Positions 1 to 8,829 of a DNA stretch of 64,000 nucleotides are shown here, in pieces. Numbering within the stretch: position 1 is the first letter of the stretch; each line of letters begins with the position of its first letter. The stretch covers positions 2,480,001-2,544,000 of the forward strand of contig NZ_CP168496.1 in the NCBI RefSeq assembly GCF_042944905.1, given 5' to 3'. The notes under the pieces were generated by a model that saw only the letters and a program-made list of their open reading frames with translations, was not told where the DNA came from and did not search any database. Both the position numbers and the translations under genes were made by a program. This stretch comes from Psychrobacillus sp042944905. GTDB lineage: Bacteria; Bacillota; Bacilli; Bacillales_A; Planococcaceae.

Positions 1-184
1 CATCCACACTGGTTACTTTTGTAAGTGTTGCGTTCACATTCCATTCTTTTGCTCGCTGGAATCCAATGTCAATCGCTTCTTTTAGCGTAGTTTCACCATT
101 TGAAGCGATTGATTCTCGACTGCTCAAATTTACAAAAACTAAAAAAACAACTAACAAACAAGAGATTTTTTTTATGAAACTCAA
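1..184 (-). CDS. Secreted protein of unknown function, N-terminal fragment
   Basis: This leftward reading frame runs off the left edge of the window, so only about 61 N-terminal residues are visible. I read a TTG start at 184 preceded by a GGTGG ribosome-binding site. The first residues (MSFIKKISCLLVVFLVFV) look like a signal peptide: a short basic n-region, then a hydrophobic stretch. No lipobox cysteine follows it. The mature part begins around SIASNGETTLKEAIDIGF. I do not recognise the family. An inverted repeat lies in its upstream region at 210-233. Confidence 0.6.
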   Translation of the reverse strand, partial: MSFIKKISCLLVVFLVFVNLSSRESIASNGETTLKEAIDIGFQRAKEWNVNATLTKVTSVD

Positions 185-209
185 AATTACCACCATCCCA
201 TAACTAAAG

Positions 210-233
210 CACATTAATCATAGGATTAATGTG
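210..233. promoter_or_regulatory. Perfect 10-bp inverted repeat upstream of the truncated secreted-protein gene
   Basis: CACATTAATC and GATTAATGTG are exact reverse complements separated by 4 bp, about 26 bp upstream of the leftward start codon at 184. No T-run follows on the gene's strand, so it is more likely an operator or a 5' UTR hairpin than a terminator. The assignment is inference from position. The rest of 234-480 is AT-rich and I see no gene in it. Confidence 0.35.
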
Positions 234-480
234 TCTATTTAGGATGGAGTAAATACTTCGTTATTATCCTCTTAGATCCAATATAACAAACAAAATACTC
301 TTTTTATCAGAGAATCCTTCTTCCATTAAACTGTCCATTAGTAAAATATTTGTATTCACTTCTTCTTTTCGATAGTAACGGCAATAATGCCTCTAATCAT
401 AAAATTATTGGAGGGATTTATTTTGTTATTATCAAAGGCTTGGGAATCCTTCCAATAGTCTTAGCACTAAAAAGAAATAG

Positions 481-775
481 ATAGTGTCCATTGATAAAGA
501 AGAGCTGAGCGGACGAAATTGTATCTTCGTCCGCTTTTAAAAGAATAGGAAAGGATTTATTCTCTCATTAACCAAACCTAATGCATTATGTCTTTACATA
601 TTTCATGAAGGCGACGGACAAACATCCGCCACAAGATTACCGAAAAAAGTGGATTGAGAAGTGACGCAGTCACTTCTCAATCCACAAAAATTTCCCGGTA
701 ATAGTGTAGCAAATGTTTCGTCCAAAGCACTCTAGAAATAGATAAGACAATATGCACTTAAAGGACGCTTGCGTT
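481..775 (-). repeat. Hairpin-bearing intergenic repeat, family 1, copy A (most complete)
   Basis: Read on the minus strand, this copy has all three modules. The first is a 5' block with CTTTAAGTGCA, GTGCTTTGGACGAAACATT and CTACACTATTA. The second is a central hairpin around GAAGTGA-CTGCG-TCACTTC (649-688) with an outer GTGGATTG/CAATCCAC stem. The third is a 3' block with CTTGTGGCGGATGTTTGTCC and GGTTTGGTTAATGAGAGAATAAATCC, ending in an inverted repeat AGCGGACGAA...TTCGTCCGCT (508-535). It follows the SASP gene on the same strand. Copies B-F are at 6850-7060, 13717-13990, 27579-27722, 35403-35670 and 35847-35910. Short frames crossing it are not genes. Confidence 0.85.
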
Positions 776-887
776 TTTCTTGTGATGTAATTTGTTGCCG
801 TTTTTGTAATAGTAGCCCGCCCCATTTGAAAGCACTGTTGATACCGGATTTCTTGCATACCAAGTTTGTATGCTGTCTTTTAAATAG

Positions 888-919
888 AAAAATCGGCAGC
901 CTAAGCTGCCGATTTTTTT
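888..919 (-). terminator. Rho-independent terminator after the SASP gene
   Basis: The hairpin AATCGGCAGC / GCTGCCGATT has T-runs on both sides and sits 7 bp past the SASP stop codon, so it can terminate in either direction. Confidence 0.85.
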
Positions 920-925
920 ATTTCC

Positions 926-1129
926 TTATTTGCTGTACCCATTCATTTGGGATTGAGCCTGTTGCACTAATCGCTTTGTAATTTCTCCGCCTACGGATCC
1001 GTTGGCACGCGATGATGCATCAGGTCCAAGTTGTACTCCAAACTCTTGAGCAATTTCATATTTCATTTGGTCAATCGCTTGTTTTACTCCTGGTACTAGA
1101 AGTTGATTTGATGAGTTGTTGTTTGTCAT
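926..1129 (-). CDS. Alpha/beta-type small acid-soluble spore protein
   Basis: This 67-residue protein belongs to the SASP family that coats and protects spore DNA in the forespore and is degraded at germination. The sequence shows the conserved germination-protease region IAQEFGVQLG and the C-terminal DNA-binding block SRANGSVGGEITKRLV. I place the start at the ATG at 1129 because AAGGAGGTG lies 8 bases upstream; an earlier in-frame GTG would overlap that ribosome-binding site. Asparagine-rich N-terminus, as usual for the family. It lies downstream of thiI on the same strand but has its own sigma-G-type promoter and a strong terminator, so it should form a single-gene forespore transcript. 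Confidence 0.93.
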   Translation of the reverse strand: MTNNNSSNQLLVPGVKQAIDQMKYEIAQEFGVQLGPDASSRANGSVGGEITKRLVQQAQSQMNGYSK

Positions 1130-1137
1130 GTCTCTCA

Positions 1138-1189
1138 CCTCCTTGTGAAATTAGAATGGTCGTTTTCACGAAAATCATACACAAGGAGG
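1138..1189 (-). promoter_or_regulatory. Inverted repeat that could mask the SASP ribosome-binding site
   Basis: CCTCCTTGTG on the transcript (genomic 1180-1189) can pair perfectly with CACAAGGAGG (1138-1147), which contains the Shine-Dalgarno sequence. Because the predicted sigma-G start lies between the two arms, only read-through RNA from thiI would carry both. Function is inferred. Confidence 0.5.
1152..1180 (-). promoter_or_regulatory. Sigma-G-type promoter for the SASP gene
   Basis: On the minus strand GTATG and CATTCTA are separated by 17 bp. This matches the known sigma-G consensus GHATR - 17/18 bp - CATNHTA. Transcription would begin near 1145, just upstream of the ribosome-binding site, giving a leader of only about 15 nt. 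Confidence 0.75.
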
Positions 1190-1210
1190 CAAGGTATATT
1201 TTGTTATTTT

Positions 1211-2413
1211 TTAAAGTAAATTTTCAAAATCATTTTTCTTACTAATTGGAAACGATAAAACTTCTCTATTTTCCACAGCTTCTTTTATTAATTCATCAAA
1301 ATCCTTAAAGCTTTCATAGTACTCCACTTTTTCGAGTTTCGGTTTTGTTTTAGGACAAGATGAAGTAAATATCGTACAACAATCCTCATATGGTAGTATG
1401 GACGTTTCATATGTCCCAATTTTTTGGGCAATATCAATAATGTCAAGTTTATCTAATGAAATTAATGGTCTGAAAATAGGTGTAGTTGTTACTGCATTAA
1501 TGGCTGTTAAACTTTCTAACGTTTGACTAGCAACTTGTCCTAAACTTTCCCCAGTAACGATTCCTAACGCACCGATCTCTTCTCTTACTAAGTCTGCTAT
1601 TTTCATCATCATTCTTCTTGTTGTCGTCATCGATACATTGTCTGGTATTTGAGCTTGAATACTCTGTTGAATATCGGTAAAAGGAATGACATGCAATTTC
1701 ACCGATGCTCCAAAGTGACTCAACTGATTAGCTAAATCCATAACTTTTTCTTTGGAACGTTCGCTTGTAAAAGGTGGACTATGGAAATGAATAGCATCTA
1801 AACGTACTCCGCGTTTTAATAACATATAACCAGCAACTGGACTATCAATTCCGCCTGAAAGCATTAACAAGGATCGACCATTAGAACCAAGTGGCATTCC
1901 ACCTGCTCCTGGGATAACTTCCGCCATCATATAAACAGCATCTGATAAAACCTCAATACGTAAATTAATATCCGCGTCTTTCATTTGTACCTTTAAGTTA
2001 GGAAATTGACTAAGCACATGACTTGCGACTTTTCGTTGTAATTCATACGTATCCAATGGAAATCTTTTATCTGTTCTTTTAACAGTGACTCTAAATGTTT
2101 TATCTTGGTGTTCTAAACTTTTCATTATTTTCAAAGCAGTTTCTAGTATATCATCCATTTCCTGTGTGCTTGATGCAACTGGACTAAAGGATTGTATACC
2201 AAATATTTTCGGTAATCTTTTAATAAGTTGTTGTATTTCAGCGTCATCCTTCGAAGTTAAAAACATTCGATCTCTCTCTGCGGTCATTTTAAAGTTCGAC
2301 AAATCAATAAAAGAAAATTTTATATTGTTTCGAAGTTGCGTAATAAACGTTTTCCTATTTTTTCCTTTTGTTGATAACTCGCCGTATCTAACTAATATTT
2401 TTTCCCATTTCAT
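1211..2413 (-). CDS. thiI: tRNA 4-thiouridine synthetase ThiI
   Basis: ThiI transfers persulfide sulfur to U8 of tRNA (4-thiouridine) and in many bacteria also supports thiazole synthesis. The 400-residue protein has an N-terminal ferredoxin-like/THUMP region and a C-terminal adenylating PP-loop domain with the signature SGGIDSPVAGYMLLKRG. It lacks the C-terminal rhodanese domain of the E. coli enzyme, as is usual in Bacillus. It starts 5 bp after the cysteine desulfurase stop codon, so the two are very probably cotranscribed and work as donor and acceptor. No terminator is visible between thiI and the SASP gene. Confidence 0.96.
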   Translation of the reverse strand: MKWEKILVRYGELSTKGKNRKTFITQLRNNIKFSFIDLSNFKMTAERDRMFLTSKDDAEIQQLIKRLPKIFGIQSFSPVASSTQEMDDILETALKIMKSLEHQDKTFRVTVKRTDKRFPLDTYELQRKVASHVLSQFPNLKVQMKDADINLRIEVLSDAVYMMAEVIPGAGGMPLGSNGRSLLMLSGGIDSPVAGYMLLKRGVRLDAIHFHSPPFTSERSKEKVMDLANQLSHFGASVKLHVIPFTDIQQSIQAQIPDNVSMTTTRRMMMKIADLVREEIGALGIVTGESLGQVASQTLESLTAINAVTTTPIFRPLISLDKLDIIDIAQKIGTYETSILPYEDCCTIFTSSCPKTKPKLEKVEYYESFKDFDELIKEAVENREVLSFPISKKNDFENLL

Positions 2414-2418
2414 CTTTT

Positions 2419-3552
2419 TTAGTCTCCTTTAATTACGTTCATCACTTTAGTAAATATCTTTTTAAATTGCTGCACTTCTTCCACCAAATTCAGATGAGAA
2501 AAACTTAATCGGATGACTCCTTTAATATAATCATCTTCTAAATGCATTGCTTTTAACACATGACTTGTTTTTGTTTGTTTGGAAGAGCATGCACTACTCG
2601 TGGAGACGATCACATCTTCTTTTTGAAGTGCATTGATAAATACTTCTCCTTTCACTCCTCGAACCGAAAAAGAGATAATATGTGGCGCTCTTATTTCCGG
2701 GGAAATGATTTTGATAGAAGAAAAAGTTTGTAAAAATGTACTGATCTCATCTGCCATACTTTTCATAATTCTACTATGTGCTTCCAGATTACTATTTGCT
2801 AGTCGAATTGTCTTTGCAGTACATACAGCTAATGGTACGGATGTTGTTCCACTTCTAATGCCATATTCTTGTCCTCCACCAAAAAGAATAGGTGTAATCT
2901 CAGTAGAATTTCTTAAAACAAGAACCCCAGATCCTTTCAGACCATGAATTTTATGTGACGATATAGTTATCGCATCTACTTGTTGTTCCTCAAAGTTAAC
3001 TACCATTTTTCCAAAGCTTTGCACAGCATCCATATGAAAAACTGCTCTGCTTTTTGATTTAATTAGGGCAGCAATTTCATTAATCGGCTGGACGGCACCA
3101 GTTTCGTTATTAACATGCATGATACTTACTAAAACTGTATCATGACGAAGAAGTGACTGGATAGAATCTATTGAGATAATCCCTTCTTTATTGACAGGAA
3201 TATATTCTACATTAAATCCTAGCAGTTGAAGCTCTCTAGCGGATTCTAGTACAGAAGGATGTTCAATTGCAGAAATAAGCACATGATTTCCGCGATGCTT
3301 ATATTTATTAGCTAAACCAAATATAGCTAAATTATTCGATTCTGTCCCACCGGAAGTGAAATACACTTTTTCTTTAGCTGTTTTAATCACATCAGCAACT
3401 TGTGTTCTTGCCGATTGTAATAATTCGTTTGTTTGATGACCGAACTCATGGATAGAAGCAGGATTTGCCCAATATTTTTCATTCACCGATACAAATGTAT
3501 CGATTATATCTTTATAAGCTTTCGTTGTAGCACTATTATCAAAATAAATCAT
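2419..3552 (-). CDS. nifZ: Cysteine desulfurase, ThiI partner (NifZ type)
   Basis: A PLP enzyme that removes sulfur from cysteine and passes it on as a persulfide. The PLP lysine lies in SSHKIHG (Lys201) and the active-site cysteine in STSSACSSK (Cys322). The short loop around that cysteine differs from the housekeeping SufS type. 377 residues is normal for the class V aminotransferase family. Its gene order, directly upstream of thiI, matches the B. subtilis pair in which this desulfurase is dedicated to ThiI and 4-thiouridine synthesis. That specific pairing is inferred from synteny. Confidence 0.92.
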   Translation of the reverse strand: MIYFDNSATTKAYKDIIDTFVSVNEKYWANPASIHEFGHQTNELLQSARTQVADVIKTAKEKVYFTSGGTESNNLAIFGLANKYKHRGNHVLISAIEHPSVLESARELQLLGFNVEYIPVNKEGIISIDSIQSLLRHDTVLVSIMHVNNETGAVQPINEIAALIKSKSRAVFHMDAVQSFGKMVVNFEEQQVDAITISSHKIHGLKGSGVLVLRNSTEITPILFGGGQEYGIRSGTTSVPLAVCTAKTIRLANSNLEAHSRIMKSMADEISTFLQTFSSIKIISPEIRAPHIISFSVRGVKGEVFINALQKEDVIVSTSSACSSKQTKTSHVLKAMHLEDDYIKGVIRLSFSHLNLVEEVQQFKKIFTKVMNVIKGD

Positions 3553-3573
3553 GTTTCATTCACTCCTTTTCGG

Positions 3574-3608
3574 AAAAAAACCACCTTCACAATTATAGTG
3601 AGGTGGTT
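3574..3608 (-). terminator. Terminator after ezrA
   Basis: AACCACCTCAC / GTGAAGGTGGTT hairpin followed on the minus strand by eight T residues, about 40 bp beyond the ezrA stop codon. It separates ezrA from the desulfurase-thiI operon. Confidence 0.85.
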
Positions 3609-3649
3609 CAGACTTGTATACACAATCTAAATACTAAAATAGATATTTT

Positions 3650-5350
3650 TTATGTACGCAAAGTATCTTCTTTCACAAGTACTTCAATCTTCTTTAGAGC
3701 TCCTGGCTCAACCTCTTCTACTGCAGTAGCCGCATCTTCCAAAGCTTTTGCATATCTTAGTTGTCTAAATGATTCTTCCGCTTCAAGTAATCGCATATGA
3801 ACATTCGGATGATTTGCTCGATAACGATTACCGTATTGAATAATCTTTTCAGTTAATAACACATTTTCAAGCATTTCTTTCGCTTTTTGATGAACTTCCT
3901 CCATACAAGCTTCGGCTTGCGATAAGTAGTTATCCACTAATATCATGTTCAAAGGAACTTCTTGAAGACTTTGCATCGCTACATAAATATGTTCTTCTGC
4001 TTCCTCTAAACGTACATCCATGTCTTCAGGAATACCGGGAATATTCGCTTTCTGAAGCATACGATCCGTTTCATGCAGTAAGGTTTTTAAATCATCTAGC
4101 TTTGCACGTGCTTTGTTTTCATCGATACGCAGATTTTTTAAACGATTGGCAAAACGATCTTGCTCGTCATATAAGCGATCAATTTCTTCCGATATATCAT
4201 TAAGTTCTTCTTGTAAGCTTGAATAGGCTGATTGTTCTTCCTCTACACGCCTTGAAAGTAGTTCAAATTTCTTATGTAACTCTTCCAATTCTTTTAAACA
4301 ACTTTGCGGAATTTCTGCTTCTTTTTCTGGTAAGCGATAGCTTTGTTGTACATAAGCAGCTTCCTCACTTACAGCACGAGTAACTGAAGTAACTTCTTTT
4401 AGGCGACTTGCTGTTTTTTCTTTATGTTGATCTACATATTTTTTGGCTATTACTTCTTTTTCCAATAAATCATAGAATGTTTCAATTTCATCTTTTATTT
4501 CTTCCACTCTCGCAATTGTTTTAATCACTTTCAGTTCAATAATTGCCTCTTTCAATTCCTTCAATTCTTCTTCTATTCCATCTAATTTTGCTGACATTTC
4601 GAGATGTTGTAAGTAATATGAACTCTCTTCCATTTCTTTTTGACCATTTCTTAATTCATAAATACTCGCTGGAATTTTATGTTGAATTTCTGAGAGTACT
4701 GTTGGAATATCATTTAGAACACGAAAAAACTTTTGGCCATCATCTTGAACAGAAATAACAATCTCTCGTGCACTTAAGTAATTCCCTGTTTCCGTCAATT
4801 TATCAAATTCTTCAAAATGAGGAATAAATGACTCTAATTTAGTTTCTAGCGCAGGAACTGCATCACCAAATGAATACTGGTGTGCTAGTACTGTTTTTCT
4901 TGCAGCTCGATGTTGCTCCTTTAATTGTTCCATCTCTATTCGGTTCTTCTCTTCACTACCAATTAACTCTTCTAGTTCTTTTAATATACTCGACATTTTC
5001 TCGTCACATGTAGAAATTAAAGTTTGAAGCTCTTTTTCAATTTTTGACGCTTTGACAAATAGAAACTTGTCTACATTTTCTTCTGCATCAAATAAAAGAA
5101 TATCGATTTTAGGCATTAGAACGTCCATTACTTCCGTCCAAGTATTTCTCCATCTTTCAAACATTTCTTCTGTTTGACCATTCATATTTAATTGTTTTAC
5201 TTTTGTCATCTCTTCTAAAATAGGTTTGTTTTGAATTTGATGCTTTTCATGTTCTAATCGTTCAATTTCTGAATTATGTTTTCGTCTTATAATAAATGCA
5301 AAAATTGCAATGATTAAAAGTATAATAATCACTGGGATGATATACTTCAT
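3650..5350 (-). CDS. ezrA: Septation ring formation regulator EzrA
   Basis: EzrA is a membrane-anchored spectrin-like protein that prevents extra FtsZ rings at the poles and also takes part in the divisome. One N-terminal transmembrane helix (residues about 4-23, IPVIIILLIIAIFAFII) is followed by a basic stop-transfer segment (RRKH). About 530 residues of heptad-rich, highly charged coiled coil make up the rest. Its 566 residues match the family (about 560). The gene is divergent from hisJ and has its own terminator. Synteny with nifZ-thiI is as in Bacillus. Confidence 0.95.
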   Translation of the reverse strand: MKYIIPVIIILLIIAIFAFIIRRKHNSEIERLEHEKHQIQNKPILEEMTKVKQLNMNGQTEEMFERWRNTWTEVMDVLMPKIDILLFDAEENVDKFLFVKASKIEKELQTLISTCDEKMSSILKELEELIGSEEKNRIEMEQLKEQHRAARKTVLAHQYSFGDAVPALETKLESFIPHFEEFDKLTETGNYLSAREIVISVQDDGQKFFRVLNDIPTVLSEIQHKIPASIYELRNGQKEMEESSYYLQHLEMSAKLDGIEEELKELKEAIIELKVIKTIARVEEIKDEIETFYDLLEKEVIAKKYVDQHKEKTASRLKEVTSVTRAVSEEAAYVQQSYRLPEKEAEIPQSCLKELEELHKKFELLSRRVEEEQSAYSSLQEELNDISEEIDRLYDEQDRFANRLKNLRIDENKARAKLDDLKTLLHETDRMLQKANIPGIPEDMDVRLEEAEEHIYVAMQSLQEVPLNMILVDNYLSQAEACMEEVHQKAKEMLENVLLTEKIIQYGNRYRANHPNVHMRLLEAEESFRQLRYAKALEDAATAVEEVEPGALKKIEVLVKEDTLRT

Positions 5351-5498
5351 CGTAAGCCCCCTGTTCCAAGATCAAAAGTTCTTTTTCAAATGTTACTATA
5401 TATATTACCATGCTTTTTATGTTATTGTTTCATAAAACAATAGAAAAGCAATGAAATCTTTGAAATATTTGTATTTTAAAGAGTGGAGGTTGGTTTTT

Positions 5499-6308
5499 TT
5501 GAAAAAAGATGGTCATATTCATACTCCCTACTGTCCGCATGGAACGCTTGACTCATTTCAAGAATATATTGAAAAAGCAATTAAAAGTGGGTTTGACGAA
5601 ATAACTTTTACTGAGCATGCCCCTTTACCGTTAAATTTCATCGATCCTACTCCTGATCAAGATAGCGGCATGAATATAAACAAGCTCGAATCTTATTTGT
5701 CTGATTTAAATGATTTGAAAAAACAATATAGAAAAGATATTATTATTTCATCTGGATTGGAGATAGATTTTATCTCTGGTTTTGAACATGAGATTATTTC
5801 TTTTTTAAATATATACGGGAAATATTTAGACGATTCTATTTTATCCGTGCATTTTTTACATTTTCAAAATACATACACTTGTATTGACTTCTCAAAAAAT
5901 ACTTATTTAGAATTTATCAAACAAGTAGGGAGTCCAATCTCCGTGTATAGATTGTATTATAAAACACTTATGGATTCAATAACGAGTGATTTAGGAAAAT
6001 ATAAACCAAAACGAATTGGTCACATAACGCTTGTACATAAATTCCAGCATGCATTGTCCGAAAAAGTAGATGACCAAGAGGAAATTGTTTCTATATTAAA
6101 AGAAATAAAACATCAACATCTTCAACTTGACCTAAATAGTGCAGGACTTGCAAAACCATATTGTATGGAAAGCTATCCTCCCCCACCCTATATAATTATG
6201 GCAAAGCAATTAGGAATTCCTTTAGTGTTCGGTTCAGATGCCCATCAAGTAAACGATTTACATCAATTTTACGACGAATTTAAACTATTTATAGAGAATG
6301 GAGAATGA
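5499..6308 (+). CDS. hisJ: Histidinol-phosphatase, PHP family
   Basis: Hydrolyses histidinol phosphate in histidine synthesis. The PHP metal-binding motif DGHIHTPYCPHG stands at residues 4-15, and later metal ligands are visible (TEHAP, GLEID, HFLH, GSDAHQ). I choose a TTG start at 5499 because GTGGAGGT lies 8 bases upstream and gives 269 residues, matching the B. subtilis enzyme (268). The longer frame from 5451 adds residues unlike the family. The gene is followed after 3 bp by the methionine sulfoxide reductase gene, suggesting one transcript. It is divergent from ezrA. Confidence 0.92.
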   Translation: MKKDGHIHTPYCPHGTLDSFQEYIEKAIKSGFDEITFTEHAPLPLNFIDPTPDQDSGMNINKLESYLSDLNDLKKQYRKDIIISSGLEIDFISGFEHEIISFLNIYGKYLDDSILSVHFLHFQNTYTCIDFSKNTYLEFIKQVGSPISVYRLYYKTLMDSITSDLGKYKPKRIGHITLVHKFQHALSEKVDDQEEIVSILKEIKHQHLQLDLNSAGLAKPYCMESYPPPPYIIMAKQLGIPLVFGSDAHQVNDLHQFYDEFKLFIENGE

Positions 6309-6311
6309 AAA

Positions 6312-6791
6312 ATGTTTACAAAAACGAATTACTCACAGGATTTATCGGCTAATTACACGATGTTATCGAAACAATTAGACGCCCTATTAACTGGGGAAAA
6401 AAATATTATTGCAAATTTAAGTAATGCGTCGGCATTATTAAATCAATTTTTAGATCAGATTAATTGGGTTGGCTTTTACTTAATGGAAGATAACGAATTA
6501 GTGTTGGGGCCATTCCAAGGATTACCTGCCTGTGTAAGAATACCCCTTGCTAAAGGTGTTTGTGGCTCAGCTGCCAGCACAAAAGAAACGGTCATCGTTC
6601 CTGATGTACATGCTTTTCCAGGACATATTGCATGCGATGCAGCTTCTCAATCGGAAATCGTCGTACCTATTGTAAAAGATGGAGTTCTATTAGGTGTACT
6701 AGATATCGACAGTCCTATAAAAGAACGTTTCTCTGAACAAGATAAAGAAGGCTTAGAACAATTCATTCAAGTTTTAATCGCACATATATAA
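6312..6791 (+). CDS. ytsP: Free methionine-(R)-sulfoxide reductase (GAF domain)
   Basis: A single GAF domain of 159 residues that reduces free methionine-R-sulfoxide. The three family cysteines are present at Cys74 (LPACVRI), Cys84 (KGVCGSA) and Cys108 (HIACDA), corresponding to the catalytic/resolving set of the E. coli enzyme. The downstream LGVLDIDSP motif is also conserved. It starts 3 bp after hisJ. The hairpin of the following repeat copy probably serves as its terminator. Confidence 0.9.
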   Translation: MFTKTNYSQDLSANYTMLSKQLDALLTGEKNIIANLSNASALLNQFLDQINWVGFYLMEDNELVLGPFQGLPACVRIPLAKGVCGSAASTKETVIVPDVHAFPGHIACDAASQSEIVVPIVKDGVLLGVLDIDSPIKERFSEQDKEGLEQFIQVLIAHI

Positions 6792-6849
6792 GAAACACAA
6801 CTATTTTCGCACGCACCACTCGTTGATAATTTTATATTGCGTCTAGCCG

Positions 6850-7060
6850 ACAACAAGGACTAGATTTCAAAAGGATTGGAAAGTGGCCGCGTCACTTTCC
6901 GATCCTTTTTCGGCACTCTTGTGATGAGCACTTATCCTCCCCTCTCTTGAAACTTGTAGAGACTTTGTGCATTTTGTTTGGATAAGGAGAAATAAAACCC
7001 TGTTTAAGAAGTAAAGCGGACGAAAAGTCATTCCGTTCGTTTAGCAGATCTTTAATTGAT
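6850..7060 (+). repeat. Family 1 repeat, copy B (diverged, hairpin plus 3' module)
   Basis: The hairpin at 6869-6909 (AAAGGATTGGAAAGTG / CACTTTCCGATCCTTT, followed by T residues) corresponds to the central hairpin of copies A and D but has different stem sequence. It is followed by a degenerate 3' module and a damaged end repeat (AGCGGACGAAAAG...TTCCGTTCGTTT, 7014-7042). The 5' module is missing. The hairpin lies about 80 bp past ytsP on the same strand and looks like a working terminator. The rest of 6792-7157 holds the next gene's promoter region. Confidence 0.7.
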
Positions 7061-7157
7061 CGGATACTCTTTATTTTTTCTAATTCCACTCTATAATGGC
7101 ATTTATCGTCTATTATAATGGTAAACTATTAATAAAATAATGAGAGGAGTGAGGGAT

Positions 7158-8717
7158 GTGTCTTGGGTGGAAACTATTTCGATTTCTACAACATTACTAA
7201 TTATATTTCTTGTTATCGTACCAATTTTAGCTGTAGTCTTTTTATACCTTTATGATCGAAAGCAAAAGCAACATGCTATACTTCGTAATTATCCGATTTT
7301 AGGCCGCATGCGCTATATACTGGAGAAAACGGGTCCTGAGCTTAGACAATATTTATTTGATAATGATAATGGAGGAGAACCTTTCAACCGCGAGGAATAT
7401 TTGCATATGGTTCTGCCAGGAAAATACTTGAACAGCGTCATTGGTTTCGGTTCGAAGCGTAATTTTAATGAAGCAGGCTATTTTATTCGAAATGCGATGT
7501 TTACGAAACAAAATGAGGAAATGCGAGTGGATAACGAAGTCATGGTTGATACAATGCGTTATGTTCTCGATGAAGATAATTTGTTTTCAAGGAAAGAGCA
7601 TTTGGAAGATATCCCTGCATTGTCATGGTTATTACCAGAAGAAGATGCAATTATTATTGGACCAAATTGTAAGCATCCTTTCCATGTTCGTAGTATGCTA
7701 GGGCAATCCGCGATGAGTTACGGAGCACTTGGCGAAAATGCAATTACAGCTTTATCGAAAGGTATAGGTATGGCTAAAGGTGCATGGATGAATACAGGCG
7801 AAGGCGGCCTGTCTCAGCATCATCTAGTTGGTGACGCAGATATTATTGCGCAAATTGGTTCGGGTCTATTTGGTTTCCGTACAGAAGAAGGGGAATTTAG
7901 TTGGGAACGACTTCGTGAGAAAGCGGAAATTCCACAAGTGAAAGCATTTGAACTTAAATTAGCCCAAGGAGCCAAAATGCGTGGCGGACACGTTGAAGGA
8001 GCGAAGGTGACCGAGGAAATAGCAGCCATCCGAAACGTTACTCCATATAAAACAATCAACAGCCCAAATCGTTTTCACCAATTCGACGACTATCCTACTT
8101 TGTTCGATTTTATCGATAAAATCCGGCAGCATTCCGGCAAACCAGTCGGTATAAAAGTAGTAATCGGAAGCAAACAAGATGCAGAAGAACTAGCGTCATT
8201 TATGCGGGAAACCGGTAGTGGACCAGATCATATCTCGCTTGATGGCGGCGAAGGTGGCTCTGGAGCTACTTATCAGGATCTTGCTGACAGTGTTGGTTTA
8301 CCACTTAGATCATCCCTTATTCTTCTGGATGATGCATTAAAGAAATACGGTGTAAGAGATCGAGTGAAAATTATTGCATCTGGTAAAATTACAACACCTG
8401 ATCGAGCTGCGATTGCCTTAGCAATGGGAGCCGACCTTGTTCAAATTGCACGAGGCTTTATGATATCAGTAGGTTGTATTATGGCCCATAAATGCCATAC
8501 GAATACATGTCCAGCAGGCGTTGCTACTACAGATAAGAAGTTGCAGCAAGGACTTGTTGTAGAAGAAAAGAAATATCGCGTTACCAATTATATTTTGACA
8601 ATGCGTGAAGGACTTTTCCGAATAGCATCGGCTGCTGGACTTGACTCACCGACAAAACTTGATCGACAACATGTCGTGTACAAAGATGAGCGAGGAAGAG
8701 TTTTCACGATAGAATAA
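7158..8717 (+). CDS. Membrane-anchored FMN-binding glutamate synthase-like protein (YerD type)
   Basis: The 519-residue protein begins with one transmembrane helix (about residues 6-27) and continues as a glutamate synthase central/FMN barrel domain. GYG-like and QIARGFM motifs are followed by CIMAHKCHTNTCPAG, the three-cysteine 3Fe-4S motif of GltB. It lacks the amidotransferase domain, so it cannot be a full glutamate synthase by itself; the substrate is unknown. A GTG start at 7158 is placed 9 bases after AGGAG; the in-frame ATG at 7140 overlaps that site. A strong terminator follows directly. It is related to B. subtilis YerD. Confidence 0.87.
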   Translation: MSWVETISISTTLLIIFLVIVPILAVVFLYLYDRKQKQHAILRNYPILGRMRYILEKTGPELRQYLFDNDNGGEPFNREEYLHMVLPGKYLNSVIGFGSKRNFNEAGYFIRNAMFTKQNEEMRVDNEVMVDTMRYVLDEDNLFSRKEHLEDIPALSWLLPEEDAIIIGPNCKHPFHVRSMLGQSAMSYGALGENAITALSKGIGMAKGAWMNTGEGGLSQHHLVGDADIIAQIGSGLFGFRTEEGEFSWERLREKAEIPQVKAFELKLAQGAKMRGGHVEGAKVTEEIAAIRNVTPYKTINSPNRFHQFDDYPTLFDFIDKIRQHSGKPVGIKVVIGSKQDAEELASFMRETGSGPDHISLDGGEGGSGATYQDLADSVGLPLRSSLILLDDALKKYGVRDRVKIIASGKITTPDRAAIALAMGADLVQIARGFMISVGCIMAHKCHTNTCPAGVATTDKKLQQGLVVEEKKYRVTNYILTMREGLFRIASAAGLDSPTKLDRQHVVYKDERGRVFTIE

Positions 8718-8764
8718 ATAAAGTACCGTTCTACCAGTGATGGTAAGACGGTACTTTATTTATT
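8716..8764 (+). terminator. Terminator after the glutamate-synthase-like gene
   Basis: AAATAAAGTACCGT / ACGGTACTTTATTT long hairpin starting at the stop codon. It is A/T-flanked on both sides, so it may serve both directions. Confidence 0.85.
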
Positions 8765-8829
8765 AAAGCAATACTCCCACTTGAATAGCGAAAAGGAAAT
8801 AGCCAAGTAGAAGATAGACCAGATATGGA

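Noticed and set aside
670..858. Small frame within repeat copy A
   Set aside because: It spans the hairpin and 5' module of the repeat and is interrupted in the other copies.
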